From Lysinibacillus agricola (GTDB lineage Bacteria > Bacillota > Bacilli > Bacillales_A > Planococcaceae), in contig NZ_CP067341.1 of the NCBI RefSeq assembly GCF_016638705.1, positions 3,847,501 to 3,911,500 on the forward strand: a DNA stretch of 64,000 nt, written 5' to 3'. Below the pieces are notes generated by a model. That model searched no databases. It was not told where the DNA came from and was given only the letters and a program-made list of their open reading frames with translations. Position 1 is the stretch's first letter, and every line of letters starts with the position of its first letter. This document shows, piece after piece, positions 37,066 through 45,631 of the stretch. Position numbers and translations under genes: made by a program.

Positions 37066-37593
37066 TCACTTTTTAGGTATTGCCGTTTGTTCATCACGGC
37101 TGTACCTTACATTTATTGTTGTTAGATTTCTAATCACAGCATTCCTTAAAGTCTCATAGTCTACCTTCTGAGACTGCTCAAAATAGCGTATAAACAGTTC
37201 TTTATCTTCTACACTTAATAGTTCGCATATCTCTCTAAAACGTTTGTATTGAAGCCTAATACGTTCTAGCCGTTTCTTGTAAGATGCTTTCTCGTCAATA
37301 ATCATAAATGCTAGAATATCCGACCTACTCGAAATAGATTGATCGCTATCATACATAGACACGCCATAACTAAATTCGTACAGCTGAGCAAAGTGTGCTG
37401 CTTGTCTTTTCTCCAAATAGTTTGCTAGTTTGTTTGCCTGAGCATCCATCCACAATGAATACATATACTTCCTTACTTTTTGTTCTAGTTCTGAAACAAA
37501 AGTATCTGAATCACTTTCAATTGCATAAGGTGTGTCAGCTGTAATAAGTGCTAATTGTTCACCGAAATCTTCTGAAATTGTGGTTTGGTTCAT
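37066..37593 (-). CDS. Phage protein, possible late regulator
   Basis: 175 aa from ATG 37593 (AAAGGAGGG upstream). Helical and soluble. The C-terminal half (RIRLQYKRFREICELLSVED) resembles sigma-factor or ArpU-like regions in style, but assignment is uncertain. It lies 16 bp after the ArpU-like gene. Confidence 0.65.
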   Translation of the reverse strand: MNQTTISEDFGEQLALITADTPYAIESDSDTFVSELEQKVRKYMYSLWMDAQANKLANYLEKRQAAHFAQLYEFSYGVSMYDSDQSISSRSDILAFMIIDEKASYKKRLERIRLQYKRFREICELLSVEDKELFIRYFEQSQKVDYETLRNAVIRNLTTINVRYSRDEQTAIPKK

Positions 37594-37609
37594 GCAGCAC
37601 ACCCTCCTT

Positions 37610-37999
37610 TCAACTAAACTCAACTGGATAGTTTGTGTGAATTAAATCTTCAATTTTCACACCTGTATCAAGATTTAAAAACAATGAAATCTTTATCAGA
37701 GCTGTATCTCTAATCTTTGTGTAAGTCACTGAACTTATTGGTGGATCAAACTTTAAATTGTAGACGTTATAATCTGTCAAGTATTCACTATTAGCTGACA
37801 AATACCTTGCTTCAATTAGAAAGCGTTCTGGTGTCGGTAATCTCTCAATAGCTCGTTCAATCATTTGGTGAAAGGCAACATTATCATTATCTGAATTCTC
37901 TACAGTAAATTTTGAAAGTCGATAACGTGCCAATTCTTTTACAACAGCTTTACGAATTTTTACTTTCTCTGCTCTTGTTAAGTGTTTTAATAGTTCCAT
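37610..37999 (-). CDS. ArpU-family phage transcriptional regulator (probable)
   Basis: 129 aa from ATG 37999 (GAGG nine bases upstream). The layout matches ArpU/RinA-type late regulators: basic N-terminus (VKIRKAVVKELARYRLSKFT), ERAIERLPTPERFLIEARYL, and a sigma-4-like end (PISSVTYTKIRDTALIKI). Such proteins switch on the packaging and lysis genes. Confidence 0.65.
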   Translation of the reverse strand: MELLKHLTRAEKVKIRKAVVKELARYRLSKFTVENSDNDNVAFHQMIERAIERLPTPERFLIEARYLSANSEYLTDYNVYNLKFDPPISSVTYTKIRDTALIKISLFLNLDTGVKIEDLIHTNYPVEFS

Positions 38000-38038
38000 T
38001 GATATCATCCTCGCTTCTTACTTTTGATAACTTATTTT

Positions 38039-38878
38039 TCAATCACTCCAATCAAAATTATCTGGATCATTTCCGTCTTGCATCCATCGTTGGAATGCTA
38101 TTTCTTTATCTCTTGGATCATGTTTCTGTCTAAAATCATTATTATTTTTATCCTTTTTAAAGTTGCTTAATGGATCTGCTTCTTCAACAAATTTCCTAAT
38201 ATCTTTGTCTCTCATAAAGTCCGCTAATGAATATTTATGTGTAAACCAATATTCATCACTAGCAAATACGATTGCATAATTATCAATCGCTTTTTTTAAT
38301 TCATCAAAACTATAATCTTTCAATCTTGCATTGATTGCTCTTTGCATAGGCTCTGATAGTTTTTGATGATTTACAATATTTTTAGAACAATAATGATCGA
38401 ATAGATCATGAATATGTTTATTATCATTCTTTTCTTTCTTCTCTTTCTTATTATTGTTCCATCGTTGTTCCGTTACTGTACCATCACTGTTCCATTGCTG
38501 TTCCACTGAATCGTTTTTATAGTTGCCTAAACCTTGATACAATGCGTAGTTAACGACTGTGAACAGTGTTCCATATTCTGTTGATTTCGTTGTTATTCTA
38601 CCTTCTTTTTCAAGTGATTTAATTTTCCTTTGAATGGTCGTTAGAGGATACTTTTTTTCTGCATTTCCTCTACCTTCTCTATAGGCCAAATCATCCTGAA
38701 GACTCCTTAAAGAACGTAGATATTGCCCTCTTTCTAAATGAATACCAGCATGCTTTATTCCGTTTTCAGAAAAGGTGGCTTTACCAAGAATGTAGAAAAA
38801 CAATCTAAACTTAACTACATCAGTCCACACATCATTTTCAAATATCGTTCGACTGACTTGGAATGCTCCTTTATTCAT
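38039..38878 (-). CDS. Phage replication (DnaD/replisome-organiser type) protein
   Basis: 279 aa. An N-terminal winged helix (FRLFFYILGKATF, TTIQRKIKSLEKEGRITTKS) is followed by an Asn/Lys-rich linker and a C-terminal helical domain. Typical of phage replication initiators or organisers. ATG at 38878, with AGG seven bases before it. Confidence 0.75.
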   Translation of the reverse strand: MNKGAFQVSRTIFENDVWTDVVKFRLFFYILGKATFSENGIKHAGIHLERGQYLRSLRSLQDDLAYREGRGNAEKKYPLTTIQRKIKSLEKEGRITTKSTEYGTLFTVVNYALYQGLGNYKNDSVEQQWNSDGTVTEQRWNNNKKEKKEKNDNKHIHDLFDHYCSKNIVNHQKLSEPMQRAINARLKDYSFDELKKAIDNYAIVFASDEYWFTHKYSLADFMRDKDIRKFVEEADPLSNFKKDKNNNDFRQKHDPRDKEIAFQRWMQDGNDPDNFDWSD

Positions 38879-38892
38879 CACCTCACCTGCTT

Positions 38893-39291
38893 TTAATGAT
38901 CGTCTTTTAATTCAAGCTGCAAAAATGCTTGTGTAGCTTCTTCATGAGTTATGAACCCTTGTTTAAGGGCAAACATTACTTTATTTATTTTTAGGCTCTT
39001 TTCAGTTAAAACAGCTAGTTTGTTTCCTTGAGGATCTAGTTTCACCCTAACTTGAACCCCTTCATAAATTGATGAACCGTGATTCCATACCTGATTTGAA
39101 TCGTCTTCAACAAGTGTTTCTAATATATCTTTAATAGTAATAACCTTGTATTGGTCATCCTCCTTTACTTCGATAAGATCACCTTCTACTAAATCCATGT
39201 ACGAAAAACGGCCATGTACTTTGTGCACTAAGGAAACAATATCTACGCTAAAATGCACAGTTATATGACCAATTAAATATTCTTCATTCAT
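38893..39291 (-). CDS. Hypothetical phage protein
   Basis: 132 aa, beta-rich N-terminal part then helical end (KVMFALKQGFITHEEATQAF). Between the Xis-like and replication genes in an early-gene cluster. Confidence 0.65.
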   Translation of the reverse strand: MNEEYLIGHITVHFSVDIVSLVHKVHGRFSYMDLVEGDLIEVKEDDQYKVITIKDILETLVEDDSNQVWNHGSSIYEGVQVRVKLDPQGNKLAVLTEKSLKINKVMFALKQGFITHEEATQAFLQLELKDDH

Positions 39292-39394
39292 CTATTTCAC
39301 CACCTTGAGTTTTATTTGTGTCAACATTTCACCATGAATGGGCTGCAATCGTTTTTACCTTCTTTCAAAGCCACATCATTTGTTAATTTCTATG

Positions 39395-39409
39395 CATACG
39401 CCGCCAAGC
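39395..39409 (+). repeat. 15-bp repeat CATACGCCGCCAAGC, copy 1
   Basis: Found again at 40843-40857, just before the integrase. Both copies flank the regulatory block (Xis-, Cro- and cI-like genes). It may be a protein site controlling int/xis or a duplication scar. Confidence 0.5.
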
Positions 39410-39416
39410 TATTTAT

Positions 39417-39686
39417 TTACCATTCTGATGTGATTTCAGTTATTACCTCGAAAGCCTGTTGCGCCAAATACCAACGTTTGCGATTCTTTTTACGCTCGAT
39501 AGCTCTCATCCGTGGATCGTTTAGTATCTCATCCTCTAACCACCGCTTTGACATGTCCGTTAACTGTGCAAGCCGCTCCACCGATACGAGCCAAAGCTGC
39601 GCTTGAATAGACTCGTCGAGTTGTTTTTCGATATGTTGTTGAATCTGCTTTTTATCTAATTGAAGTTCAATTTTTGCTGGTAACAT
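39417..39686 (-). CDS. Excisionase/HTH-like DNA-binding protein
   Basis: 89 aa. The core LAQLTDMSKRWLEDEILNDP followed by a basic RKKNRKRWYLAQ fits the MerR/excisionase-like fold used by phage directionality factors. GGAGTGA before the ATG. It abuts the Cro-like gene. Confidence 0.6.
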   Translation of the reverse strand: MLPAKIELQLDKKQIQQHIEKQLDESIQAQLWLVSVERLAQLTDMSKRWLEDEILNDPRMRAIERKKNRKRWYLAQQAFEVITEITSEW

Positions 39687-39687
39687 C

Positions 39688-39894
39688 TCAATTCACTCCT
39701 TTCGTAATGACAATCAAATCATTAGGCGTACATTCAAAATAATTACAAAGCAAAGTAATTGTTTTAATATCCATGCGAGTAGTTTTTTCATGATAGATAC
39801 TAGCAATTGCATTTCTGGATATACCTATTGCTTCTGAAAGTTGTGTAATATTTATGTGTTTCTGAGCCATTAACAAACGCAAATTATTTTTCAC
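39688..39894 (-). CDS. Cro/C1-type HTH regulator
   Basis: 68 aa from GTG 39894 (GGAGG seven bases upstream); a longer reading from 39939 is rejected. HTH INITQLSEAIGISRNAIASI. Divergent from the cI-like gene at 40116, so the pair forms a phage-type lysis/lysogeny switch. Confidence 0.8.
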   Translation of the reverse strand: MKNNLRLLMAQKHINITQLSEAIGISRNAIASIYHEKTTRMDIKTITLLCNYFECTPNDLIVITKGVN

Positions 39895-40115
39895 CCATAC
39901 CCCTCCTTTAAAAGATATAACGACAACTAAACTATACATTTTATTATCAATAAAGCAATATACTAACCAAAACGATAACTTTCCTTGTCGTTTTTACTTT
40001 TAACGAATTCTACCATAGTAATTTTAAATACACAAGTTTAATTCGCGATTAGTTAAGTTAACTTGTCATTATGCTTAATTATTGATATATTTTCATTATG
40101 GAAGGTGGTATTAAA
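39895..40115. promoter_or_regulatory. Divergent switch region between Cro-like and cI-like genes
   Basis: 220 bp AT-rich intergenic sequence between two divergent XRE genes. AACGATAACT and AACGACA/TAACGACAAC-type half sites appear several times (near 39920, 39968), suggesting operators. Not resolved further. Confidence 0.5.
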
Positions 40116-40802
40116 ATGATTAGAAATCGTTTAGCCGCATTAATGGCAGAAAGAGGACTAAAAATAACACGTGTAGCAAAAGATACAGGAATATCGAGGA
40201 ACACCATTACTTCAATAGCTCAAAACGATAGTGAAATGATGCGAATGGAGACAATTAATACTTTGTGCAAGTATCTTGGTATTACACCATGTGAATTTTA
40301 TGAGTATGAGCCTTTAGACATTGATTTTTTTGTTGAAATCAATTCCTGTATGTTTTCTTTACAAGAACGCTCGACAGATAGTTTTATTACAGAAAACCAT
40401 TTAAGTATTACAACTGTTGATATAGATGTAATAATGGATGTAAAAAGGAATCAACACACTCAAAGTTTTGACCTACTTGGCAAAACTATTAATAATGTAG
40501 AACTTCTTTTAGACAATCCAGATATATTTGCTGCTAATATTCCTTTGACAATTGAATTTGATAATGAAAATGAAAAATATATATTTATTAACGAAATCTA
40601 CAACAAAATTAGTGCATCTTTTCATCAAGACATCTACAAAAATCTTGAAAATAAATTAAATCATGAACTACAATCCTATTTAATAAAAAAAATTAACGAA
40701 GACACTCTTGATAACGACGACATATTCCAAAAGAATCTTGAAAAAGGAATCCAGCAAAGCATAAAAGTAAATCTTCAATCAGATGTATTTAAAAAATTTT
40801 AA
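40116..40802 (+). CDS. cI-like XRE repressor with a novel C-terminal domain
   Basis: 228 aa from ATG 40116 (GGAAGGTGG upstream). An N-terminal HTH of about 65 residues (TRVAKDTGISRNTITSIAQN) is joined to a helical C-terminal region lacking the LexA-type Ser-Lys protease or ImmA zinc motif. Relief of repression would need another route, perhaps the XRE-ImmA protein at 24223 (inference). Confidence 0.75.
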   Translation: MIRNRLAALMAERGLKITRVAKDTGISRNTITSIAQNDSEMMRMETINTLCKYLGITPCEFYEYEPLDIDFFVEINSCMFSLQERSTDSFITENHLSITTVDIDVIMDVKRNQHTQSFDLLGKTINNVELLLDNPDIFAANIPLTIEFDNENEKYIFINEIYNKISASFHQDIYKNLENKLNHELQSYLIKKINEDTLDNDDIFQKNLEKGIQQSIKVNLQSDVFKKF

Positions 40803-40842
40803 TAGATAGTTTTTATAACTTTTAAACTCACCTATTCCTGTA

Positions 40843-40857
40843 CATACGCCGCCAAGC
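40843..40857 (+). repeat. 15-bp repeat CATACGCCGCCAAGC, copy 2
   Basis: Directly upstream of the integrase start; identical to 39395-39409. Confidence 0.5.
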
Positions 40858-40875
40858 ATGAAAGGAATGGACAAG

Positions 40876-42096
40876 GTGAAATTATATAAATCAACGAAAG
40901 AACCTGAAATTTATCACTATTTCAATGCAAACAAAGAGAAATTGTGGATGTATCGCCATAAGTATTATGATGCTACAGGAAAGCGGAAAGAGAAGAAGAA
41001 AAGTGGCTTTAAAACAGAAAAAGCAGCATTGAAAGCCCTTCTGGAAGTGAAGGCTGCAACGCTGCGCGGTGAAACTAAACATATTGAAAATGAAAACTTA
41101 ACTATTAATAATTATGTAGATCTATGGTTTGAGAAGAATTGTAAAAAGAAAAAATGGAGCGATAATTCAGTTCTCATCCGTGAGAAAGCTATACGCCTTC
41201 ATTTTAAGCCTCTGCTAGGACGCTATAAGCTCCAAAGCCTTGATGATGTTATCTATCAAGAAAACTTTATAGACGTGTTAGCGAAACAGTACAAGCCTAG
41301 TACAGTACATCAAGCTCATAATGTCTTTAAAACGATTATAAATGCGGCCATTAAAGAAAGAATATTGCTTCATAATCCACTTGTTGATATTGTGCTACCA
41401 GCTAATTCAAAGCGGGATGAGACGGGTAAGAAACAAGAAAATTACCTCACTCCGGTTGAACTAGTAACTTTTTTGAACGATGCTAAAAAAAATGAAAACA
41501 TCACAAATTACACTTTTTTACTCACAATTGCATATACAGGAATGCGCTGCGGTGAAGCATGCGGATTACAGTGGAAAAATATTAATTTTAAAGAAAATAC
41601 AATAACAATTGAACGTTCCAGGGATTATGGTGGTACCCATACGCCTAAAACACTAAACAGCTATAGAACCATTCTAGTGGAAGAAGCTGTTATGAAGCAA
41701 TTAGAAACCTATAAAAAATGGTGTAAGCAAAAATTGTTGTCGTATGGACTAAAACTGATGGATGAAGATGAATACGAGAATGATGATACATTTGTTTTTA
41801 TCTCACATTTGTCAGGGGAGCCTATAGCACCTAACAACACAGCCAAAATCATGTATAAGATTATTCAAAGAACCAGGCTTCCAAAAATAACTTTACATGG
41901 TTTAAGACACACGCATTGTACTATTTTATTGAATCGTGGGCTGAATGTGAAGGTCATAGCAGAACGTTTAGGAAACACTCCTAAAATGATTTACGAAATA
42001 TATGGTCATGTTCTTAAGGAAATGGAAGAGGCATCAGTAGCAGCATTTAGTCAAAGTTTAAATGAAATTGGGGCTAAAAGTGGGGCTAGTTCATAA
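40876..42096 (+). CDS. int: Tyrosine recombinase (phage integrase)
   Basis: About 406 aa (start GTG 40876 after AAAGGA, or ATG 40858 giving 412 aa). It has an arm-binding N-terminus, a core-binding domain (SDNSVLIREKAI), and a catalytic domain with TGMRCGEACGL (Arg), HGLRHTH (His-x-x-Arg) and YGHV (Tyr). It integrates the element beside deoC. Its last codons (GAKSGASS) are written by the GGGGCTA repeats and run into attR. Confidence 0.93.
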   Translation: MKLYKSTKEPEIYHYFNANKEKLWMYRHKYYDATGKRKEKKKSGFKTEKAALKALLEVKAATLRGETKHIENENLTINNYVDLWFEKNCKKKKWSDNSVLIREKAIRLHFKPLLGRYKLQSLDDVIYQENFIDVLAKQYKPSTVHQAHNVFKTIINAAIKERILLHNPLVDIVLPANSKRDETGKKQENYLTPVELVTFLNDAKKNENITNYTFLLTIAYTGMRCGEACGLQWKNINFKENTITIERSRDYGGTHTPKTLNSYRTILVEEAVMKQLETYKKWCKQKLLSYGLKLMDEDEYENDDTFVFISHLSGEPIAPNNTAKIMYKIIQRTRLPKITLHGLRHTHCTILLNRGLNVKVIAERLGNTPKMIYEIYGHVLKEMEEASVAAFSQSLNEIGAKSGASS

Positions 42097-42157
42097 CGAA
42101 CAGCCCCGTAGTCCTTATTATATAAGGATTTTCATTACTATTAATAATTAGAATCTG
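42083..42157. repeat. attR of the element at the 3' end of deoC
   Basis: The 25-mer GGGCTAGTTC...AGCCCC (42083-42107) matches attL, and TTAATAATTAGAATCTG (42141-42157), matching attL, is the end of deoC including its stop. deoC therefore stays intact, and its hairpin terminator lies within the shared repeat. Confidence 0.8.
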
Positions 42158-42812
42158 CAATTAATCCGTTCATAATAGCTACACCAGAGCTTGCTCCAAT
42201 ACGAGTTGCTCCAGCGTCAATCATCTTTTGCATATCCTCTAAGCTTCGTACACCGCCAGAAGCTTTTACACCTAAATCTGGGCCTACTGTTTTACGCATT
42301 AAGGCAATATCTTCTGCTGTCGCGCCTCCAGTAGAAAAACCTGTTGATGTTTTCACATAGTCAGTACCTGCAGCCACAGCTAGTTCACATGCTTTTACTT
42401 TTTCTTCCTCAGTTAGAAGGCAAGATTCAATAATTACTTTTACAAGTGCGTTGCCTTTTGCCGCTTCAACAACTGCAGCAATATCTGCTTGCACTAGGTC
42501 ATAGTTTTTATCCTTTAATGCACCGATATTGATAACCATGTCTACCTCTTTTGCACCGTTAGCAATCGCATCTTTCGCTTCGAACGCTTTAACAGCTGGC
42601 GTATTAGCACCTAAAGGGAAGCCAATTACAGTACAAACTAAAACATCTGAGCCTTGTAAAAGCTCGCTGCTATATTTCACCCAAGTTGGATTTACACAAA
42701 CAGAAGCAAAGTTAAATTGTTTTGCTTCTGCACACAATTTTTCGATTTGCTCTTTTGTAGCTTCAGCCTTTAATAATGTGTGATCAATCATACGTGCGAA
42801 ATTTTGTTCCAT
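42141..42812 (-). CDS. deoC: Deoxyribose-phosphate aldolase
   Basis: 223 aa, class I aldolase converting deoxyribose-5-phosphate to glyceraldehyde-3-phosphate and acetaldehyde. Schiff-base lysine region [16 protein letters not shown] and [10 protein letters not shown] are present. ATG 42812 is preceded by AAGGAG at 11 bases. The 3' end forms the attachment target of the element. Confidence 0.95.
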   Translation of the reverse strand: MEQNFARMIDHTLLKAEATKEQIEKLCAEAKQFNFASVCVNPTWVKYSSELLQGSDVLVCTVIGFPLGANTPAVKAFEAKDAIANGAKEVDMVINIGALKDKNYDLVQADIAAVVEAAKGNALVKVIIESCLLTEEEKVKACELAVAAGTDYVKTSTGFSTGGATAEDIALMRKTVGPDLGVKASGGVRSLEDMQKMIDAGATRIGASSGVAIMNGLIADSNY

Positions 42813-42935
42813 TTTATCAGACGCTCCTTCTATCAACAAGTTGTACGTACCTCTCTGGCATCATAACATTTTTTAACGTTTCCGTCTAATTTTGAATGAA
42901 ATTAGATGAATTCAAATTATTGTAGAAACTAATCC

Positions 42936-42985
42936 ATTATGCCTCGGCAAAATTTACATCTGGAATCGGTTGTTGAAAGAAGTTA
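42936..42985 (-). repeat. Dispersed palindromic repeat, minimal copy
   Basis: ATTATGCC-TC-GGCAAAAT, then TCTGGAATCGG, directly followed by TTGTTGAAAGAAGTTA. It has both ends of the family but none of the internal units found at 21954 and 52826. It lies 3' of the transporter gene. Confidence 0.8.
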
Positions 42986-42996
42986 AAACAATGCAA

Positions 42997-44190
42997 CTAT
43001 AATGTTTTGATTAAAATACTAGCAATAACGACTGATCCAACTGTTACAGTTGTAAATCCACCTATTAACATTGGCGTTAATATTTCATTTAATATTTTTT
43101 CTTCTTCCTCTTTATTTCTACCTACACTTCGACTAATTTCCTCACAAACAAGATAATCACCCGGGAACCCTACTGTGGCCGTTAGTGCTACTGGAAGACC
43201 TTTTAAAGGATCCCATTTAAATAATTTTGAGCCGAAAAATCCTCCAATTGAAATACCGATAATTCCAACAATCATAATTAGAAAAGTTTCAGGGAGACGA
43301 CTAATAAACATACTGAATGTAATGTCATTCATTGTGGCAAGAATTAAAAATACAAGTCCAGCCATCCCGACTGTAAAAGCATTAGCACGCTCCATGGCAC
43401 GGTCTGGATACAAACCAATTAATCTCCCACCGATGCCAATTGCCAAAGCCCACAAACTATATGGTATGCCAGTTACTCGATCTAAAGCTATAGCAATAGC
43501 ACCACCTATAAATAGTAAGAAAAGAAGAATCAAATTTGTTTGATATTTCTCCGGCATCCACGTGCTACTTCGTACCTCTACTTTTTCCTCATCGATAACA
43601 TCTTCTACCCTCACATCCACTGTGGAAGCTACATATGTTTCGGAATCTATTGTATTCCGAAACTTTAATGCATATCGACGTAACAAATTTGCAGAGAGTG
43701 GCATACCGAATAATGACTGTAATGAAAGTATTAAAGCTGGAATTGTCACAAGACTTACCAAGCCCATTTCTTTTAGCCCTTCCGAGGTCACAAGAAAAGC
43801 AATTATTCCACCAGTTAGTGGCCCTGTTCCCGCAACAGCGGTTTCATAGTCAAAGATCATCGGAATCAAAAGAAGGATTAGACCAGCACCAACAACAATG
43901 CCCATTAAAGAAATGACTACTGCCTTCCATTGACTACGGATAGTATGAATAGGAATTAGTGTCCCCATATGAATAATGATCGGAGCTGTTCCCAATACAG
44001 CACCAATTTCAATAAATTTAGAATCACTGATAAGACTCTTCGGTATAATTCCCGTCCAAATTAACACAAGATAACCAATAATAGCGACTAGAAACATAGA
44101 AACTCTGGCTCTTGTCAAAATAGAAATAATTTCCCCCAATGCGATTAGCGAGAAGATTATCATAGTTGCTATAACAGGTTCATGAATCAT
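42997..44190 (-). CDS. Polytopic membrane protein, putative transporter (DUF3100-like)
   Basis: 397 aa, about ten membrane helices with a cytoplasmic loop near 180-215. It may belong to DUF3100 by size and neighbours, but this is not certain. It lies 29 bp after an M20 hydrolase gene, and a regulator precedes both, suggesting uptake or export of the hydrolase's substrate or product. Confidence 0.65.
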   Translation of the reverse strand: MIHEPVIATMIIFSLIALGEIISILTRARVSMFLVAIIGYLVLIWTGIIPKSLISDSKFIEIGAVLGTAPIIIHMGTLIPIHTIRSQWKAVVISLMGIVVGAGLILLLIPMIFDYETAVAGTGPLTGGIIAFLVTSEGLKEMGLVSLVTIPALILSLQSLFGMPLSANLLRRYALKFRNTIDSETYVASTVDVRVEDVIDEEKVEVRSSTWMPEKYQTNLILLFLLFIGGAIAIALDRVTGIPYSLWALAIGIGGRLIGLYPDRAMERANAFTVGMAGLVFLILATMNDITFSMFISRLPETFLIMIVGIIGISIGGFFGSKLFKWDPLKGLPVALTATVGFPGDYLVCEEISRSVGRNKEEEEKILNEILTPMLIGGFTTVTVGSVVIASILIKTL

Positions 44191-44219
44191 TCCTTTATCC
44201 CCCTTTGTTTATCTATTTA

Positions 44220-45443
44220 TCAATGAAAGTAGATTGGATTTTTATTCAGCTTTTTTGAACTCTCTATCCCTAATAATTTAAAAGATGATTGAACAAACAG
44301 TTCCACACCAATTTCTAATGCATCTTCATCAAATGTAAAGCGTGGATGATGGTGCGGATAAATAATCCCCTTATTTTGATTTCCAGCACCAACAAAGATG
44401 AAGCAACTTGATCGTTCATCTGAGAATGCAGAAAAATCTTCACCGCTCATCAATGCAGGTAGTCTTAGTAAATGATTCTTTCCCCATATCTCAACTATCG
44501 TTTCTTCAATCAACTCTCTTACCCTATCGTTATTAATTACTGAACTGTAGCCAAAATGATAATCTACCTCAAATGACGCATTATGTGCCTCTGTAACTCC
44601 CTTAACGACATTTTTAATTAAAGATGGAACCTGTTGACGAATGTCAGGATTAAGGCTTCGCACCGATCCGCCAATAATAGCAGTATCAGGAATGACATTG
44701 TAAGCACTTCCGCTATGAAACTTCGTTATAGATACAACTAATTTCTCAAGTGGATTAAGGTTTCTTGAGACAATATGCTGAAGATTGTTAATTACTTGTG
44801 CCCCAATTGCAATTGGATCAACCGTTAAATGAGGTTCTGAAGAATGCCCCCCTCTTCCTTTAATTTTCAAATCAAAGGTATCGCTTCCTGATGTAGCTGG
44901 CCCATCACAAATCCCAATTTTACCAATCTCAACAGTGGACACAAGATGGATTCCGATTACTTCATCCACCCCCTCTAATACACCTGCTTTTACCATTTCT
45001 TGTGCACCGCCTGGGAATAACTCTTCAGCATGTTGAAATAAAAAGCGTATCTCCCCCTCGATTAGATTCTTTAACTGTGTAAGAATCTTTGCTGCTCCGA
45101 GTAGCATCGCTGTATGCCCGTCATGTCCACAAGCATGCATCACGCCTGGATGCGTTGATACAAAGTCAAAGTCATTTTCTTCTTCAATTGGAAGCGCATC
45201 CATATCTGCCCGTAGTGCAATAACTTTTCCTGGTTTTGAACCAATTAAACGGGCCATAACACTTGTTTTTGTTGGACGTGAAATTTCTAAATCTCCAAAA
45301 GTCCGTAATGTTTCATAAACAAATTGTGCTGTTTTATCTTCTTGAAAAGATAACTCCGGATATTTATGTAAATACCTTCGCCATTCAATCACCTCATCTT
45401 TAGCAATCCCAACTAATTCTTGAATCAACATCATTAAAGACAT
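44220..45443 (-). CDS. M20 family amidohydrolase (N-acyl-amino-acid hydrolase type)
   Basis: 407 aa from ATG 45443 (AGAGG nine bases upstream). Metal-binding residues show in MHACGHDGHTAM, FQHAEELFPGG and the late PALMSGEDFSAF; the dimerisation domain lies in the middle. Such enzymes remove acyl groups from amino acids or split indole-3-acetyl or hippurate-like amides. The exact substrate is unknown. Confidence 0.88.
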   Translation of the reverse strand: MSLMMLIQELVGIAKDEVIEWRRYLHKYPELSFQEDKTAQFVYETLRTFGDLEISRPTKTSVMARLIGSKPGKVIALRADMDALPIEEENDFDFVSTHPGVMHACGHDGHTAMLLGAAKILTQLKNLIEGEIRFLFQHAEELFPGGAQEMVKAGVLEGVDEVIGIHLVSTVEIGKIGICDGPATSGSDTFDLKIKGRGGHSSEPHLTVDPIAIGAQVINNLQHIVSRNLNPLEKLVVSITKFHSGSAYNVIPDTAIIGGSVRSLNPDIRQQVPSLIKNVVKGVTEAHNASFEVDYHFGYSSVINNDRVRELIEETIVEIWGKNHLLRLPALMSGEDFSAFSDERSSCFIFVGAGNQNKGIIYPHHHPRFTFDEDALEIGVELFVQSSFKLLGIESSKKLNKNPIYFH

Positions 45444-45606
45444 ACTTCTCAACCTCTTTTCAATTTCTTATTTAAGGACTATTTAAAGAAAAAATTCCTT
45501 AAATGAAGTATAAGAGCTCGAGTGTTTAATTACAACATTTTTTTGAAAATTCTAAATAAAAATATTGGATTTTTTCAGTTTAAATTAAATTAACGAACAA
45601 AATAAA

Positions 45607-45631
45607 AAAGCACCAAAAATAATAGGTGCTT
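45607..45631 (-). terminator. Terminator after the regulator gene
   Basis: AAGCACC-AAAAATAAT-GGTGCTT with a T-rich side, at the regulator stop. Confidence 0.7.

Larger units (their letters stand above)
22801..42107. mobile_element. Integrated prophage remnant or phage satellite, about 19.3 kb
   Basis: It is bounded by a perfect 25-bp repeat (22801-22825 and 42083-42107) inside about 75-bp imperfect direct repeats, beside the 3' end of deoC. The tyrosine integrase abuts the right end. A phage-like run lies at 35.7-40.8 kb (head protease, Com, ArpU-like, replication, Xis, Cro and cI types). The left half holds regulators and unrecognised cargo. No capsid, portal, terminase, tail or lysis gene was seen, so autonomous virion formation is unlikely. 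Confidence 0.85.
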
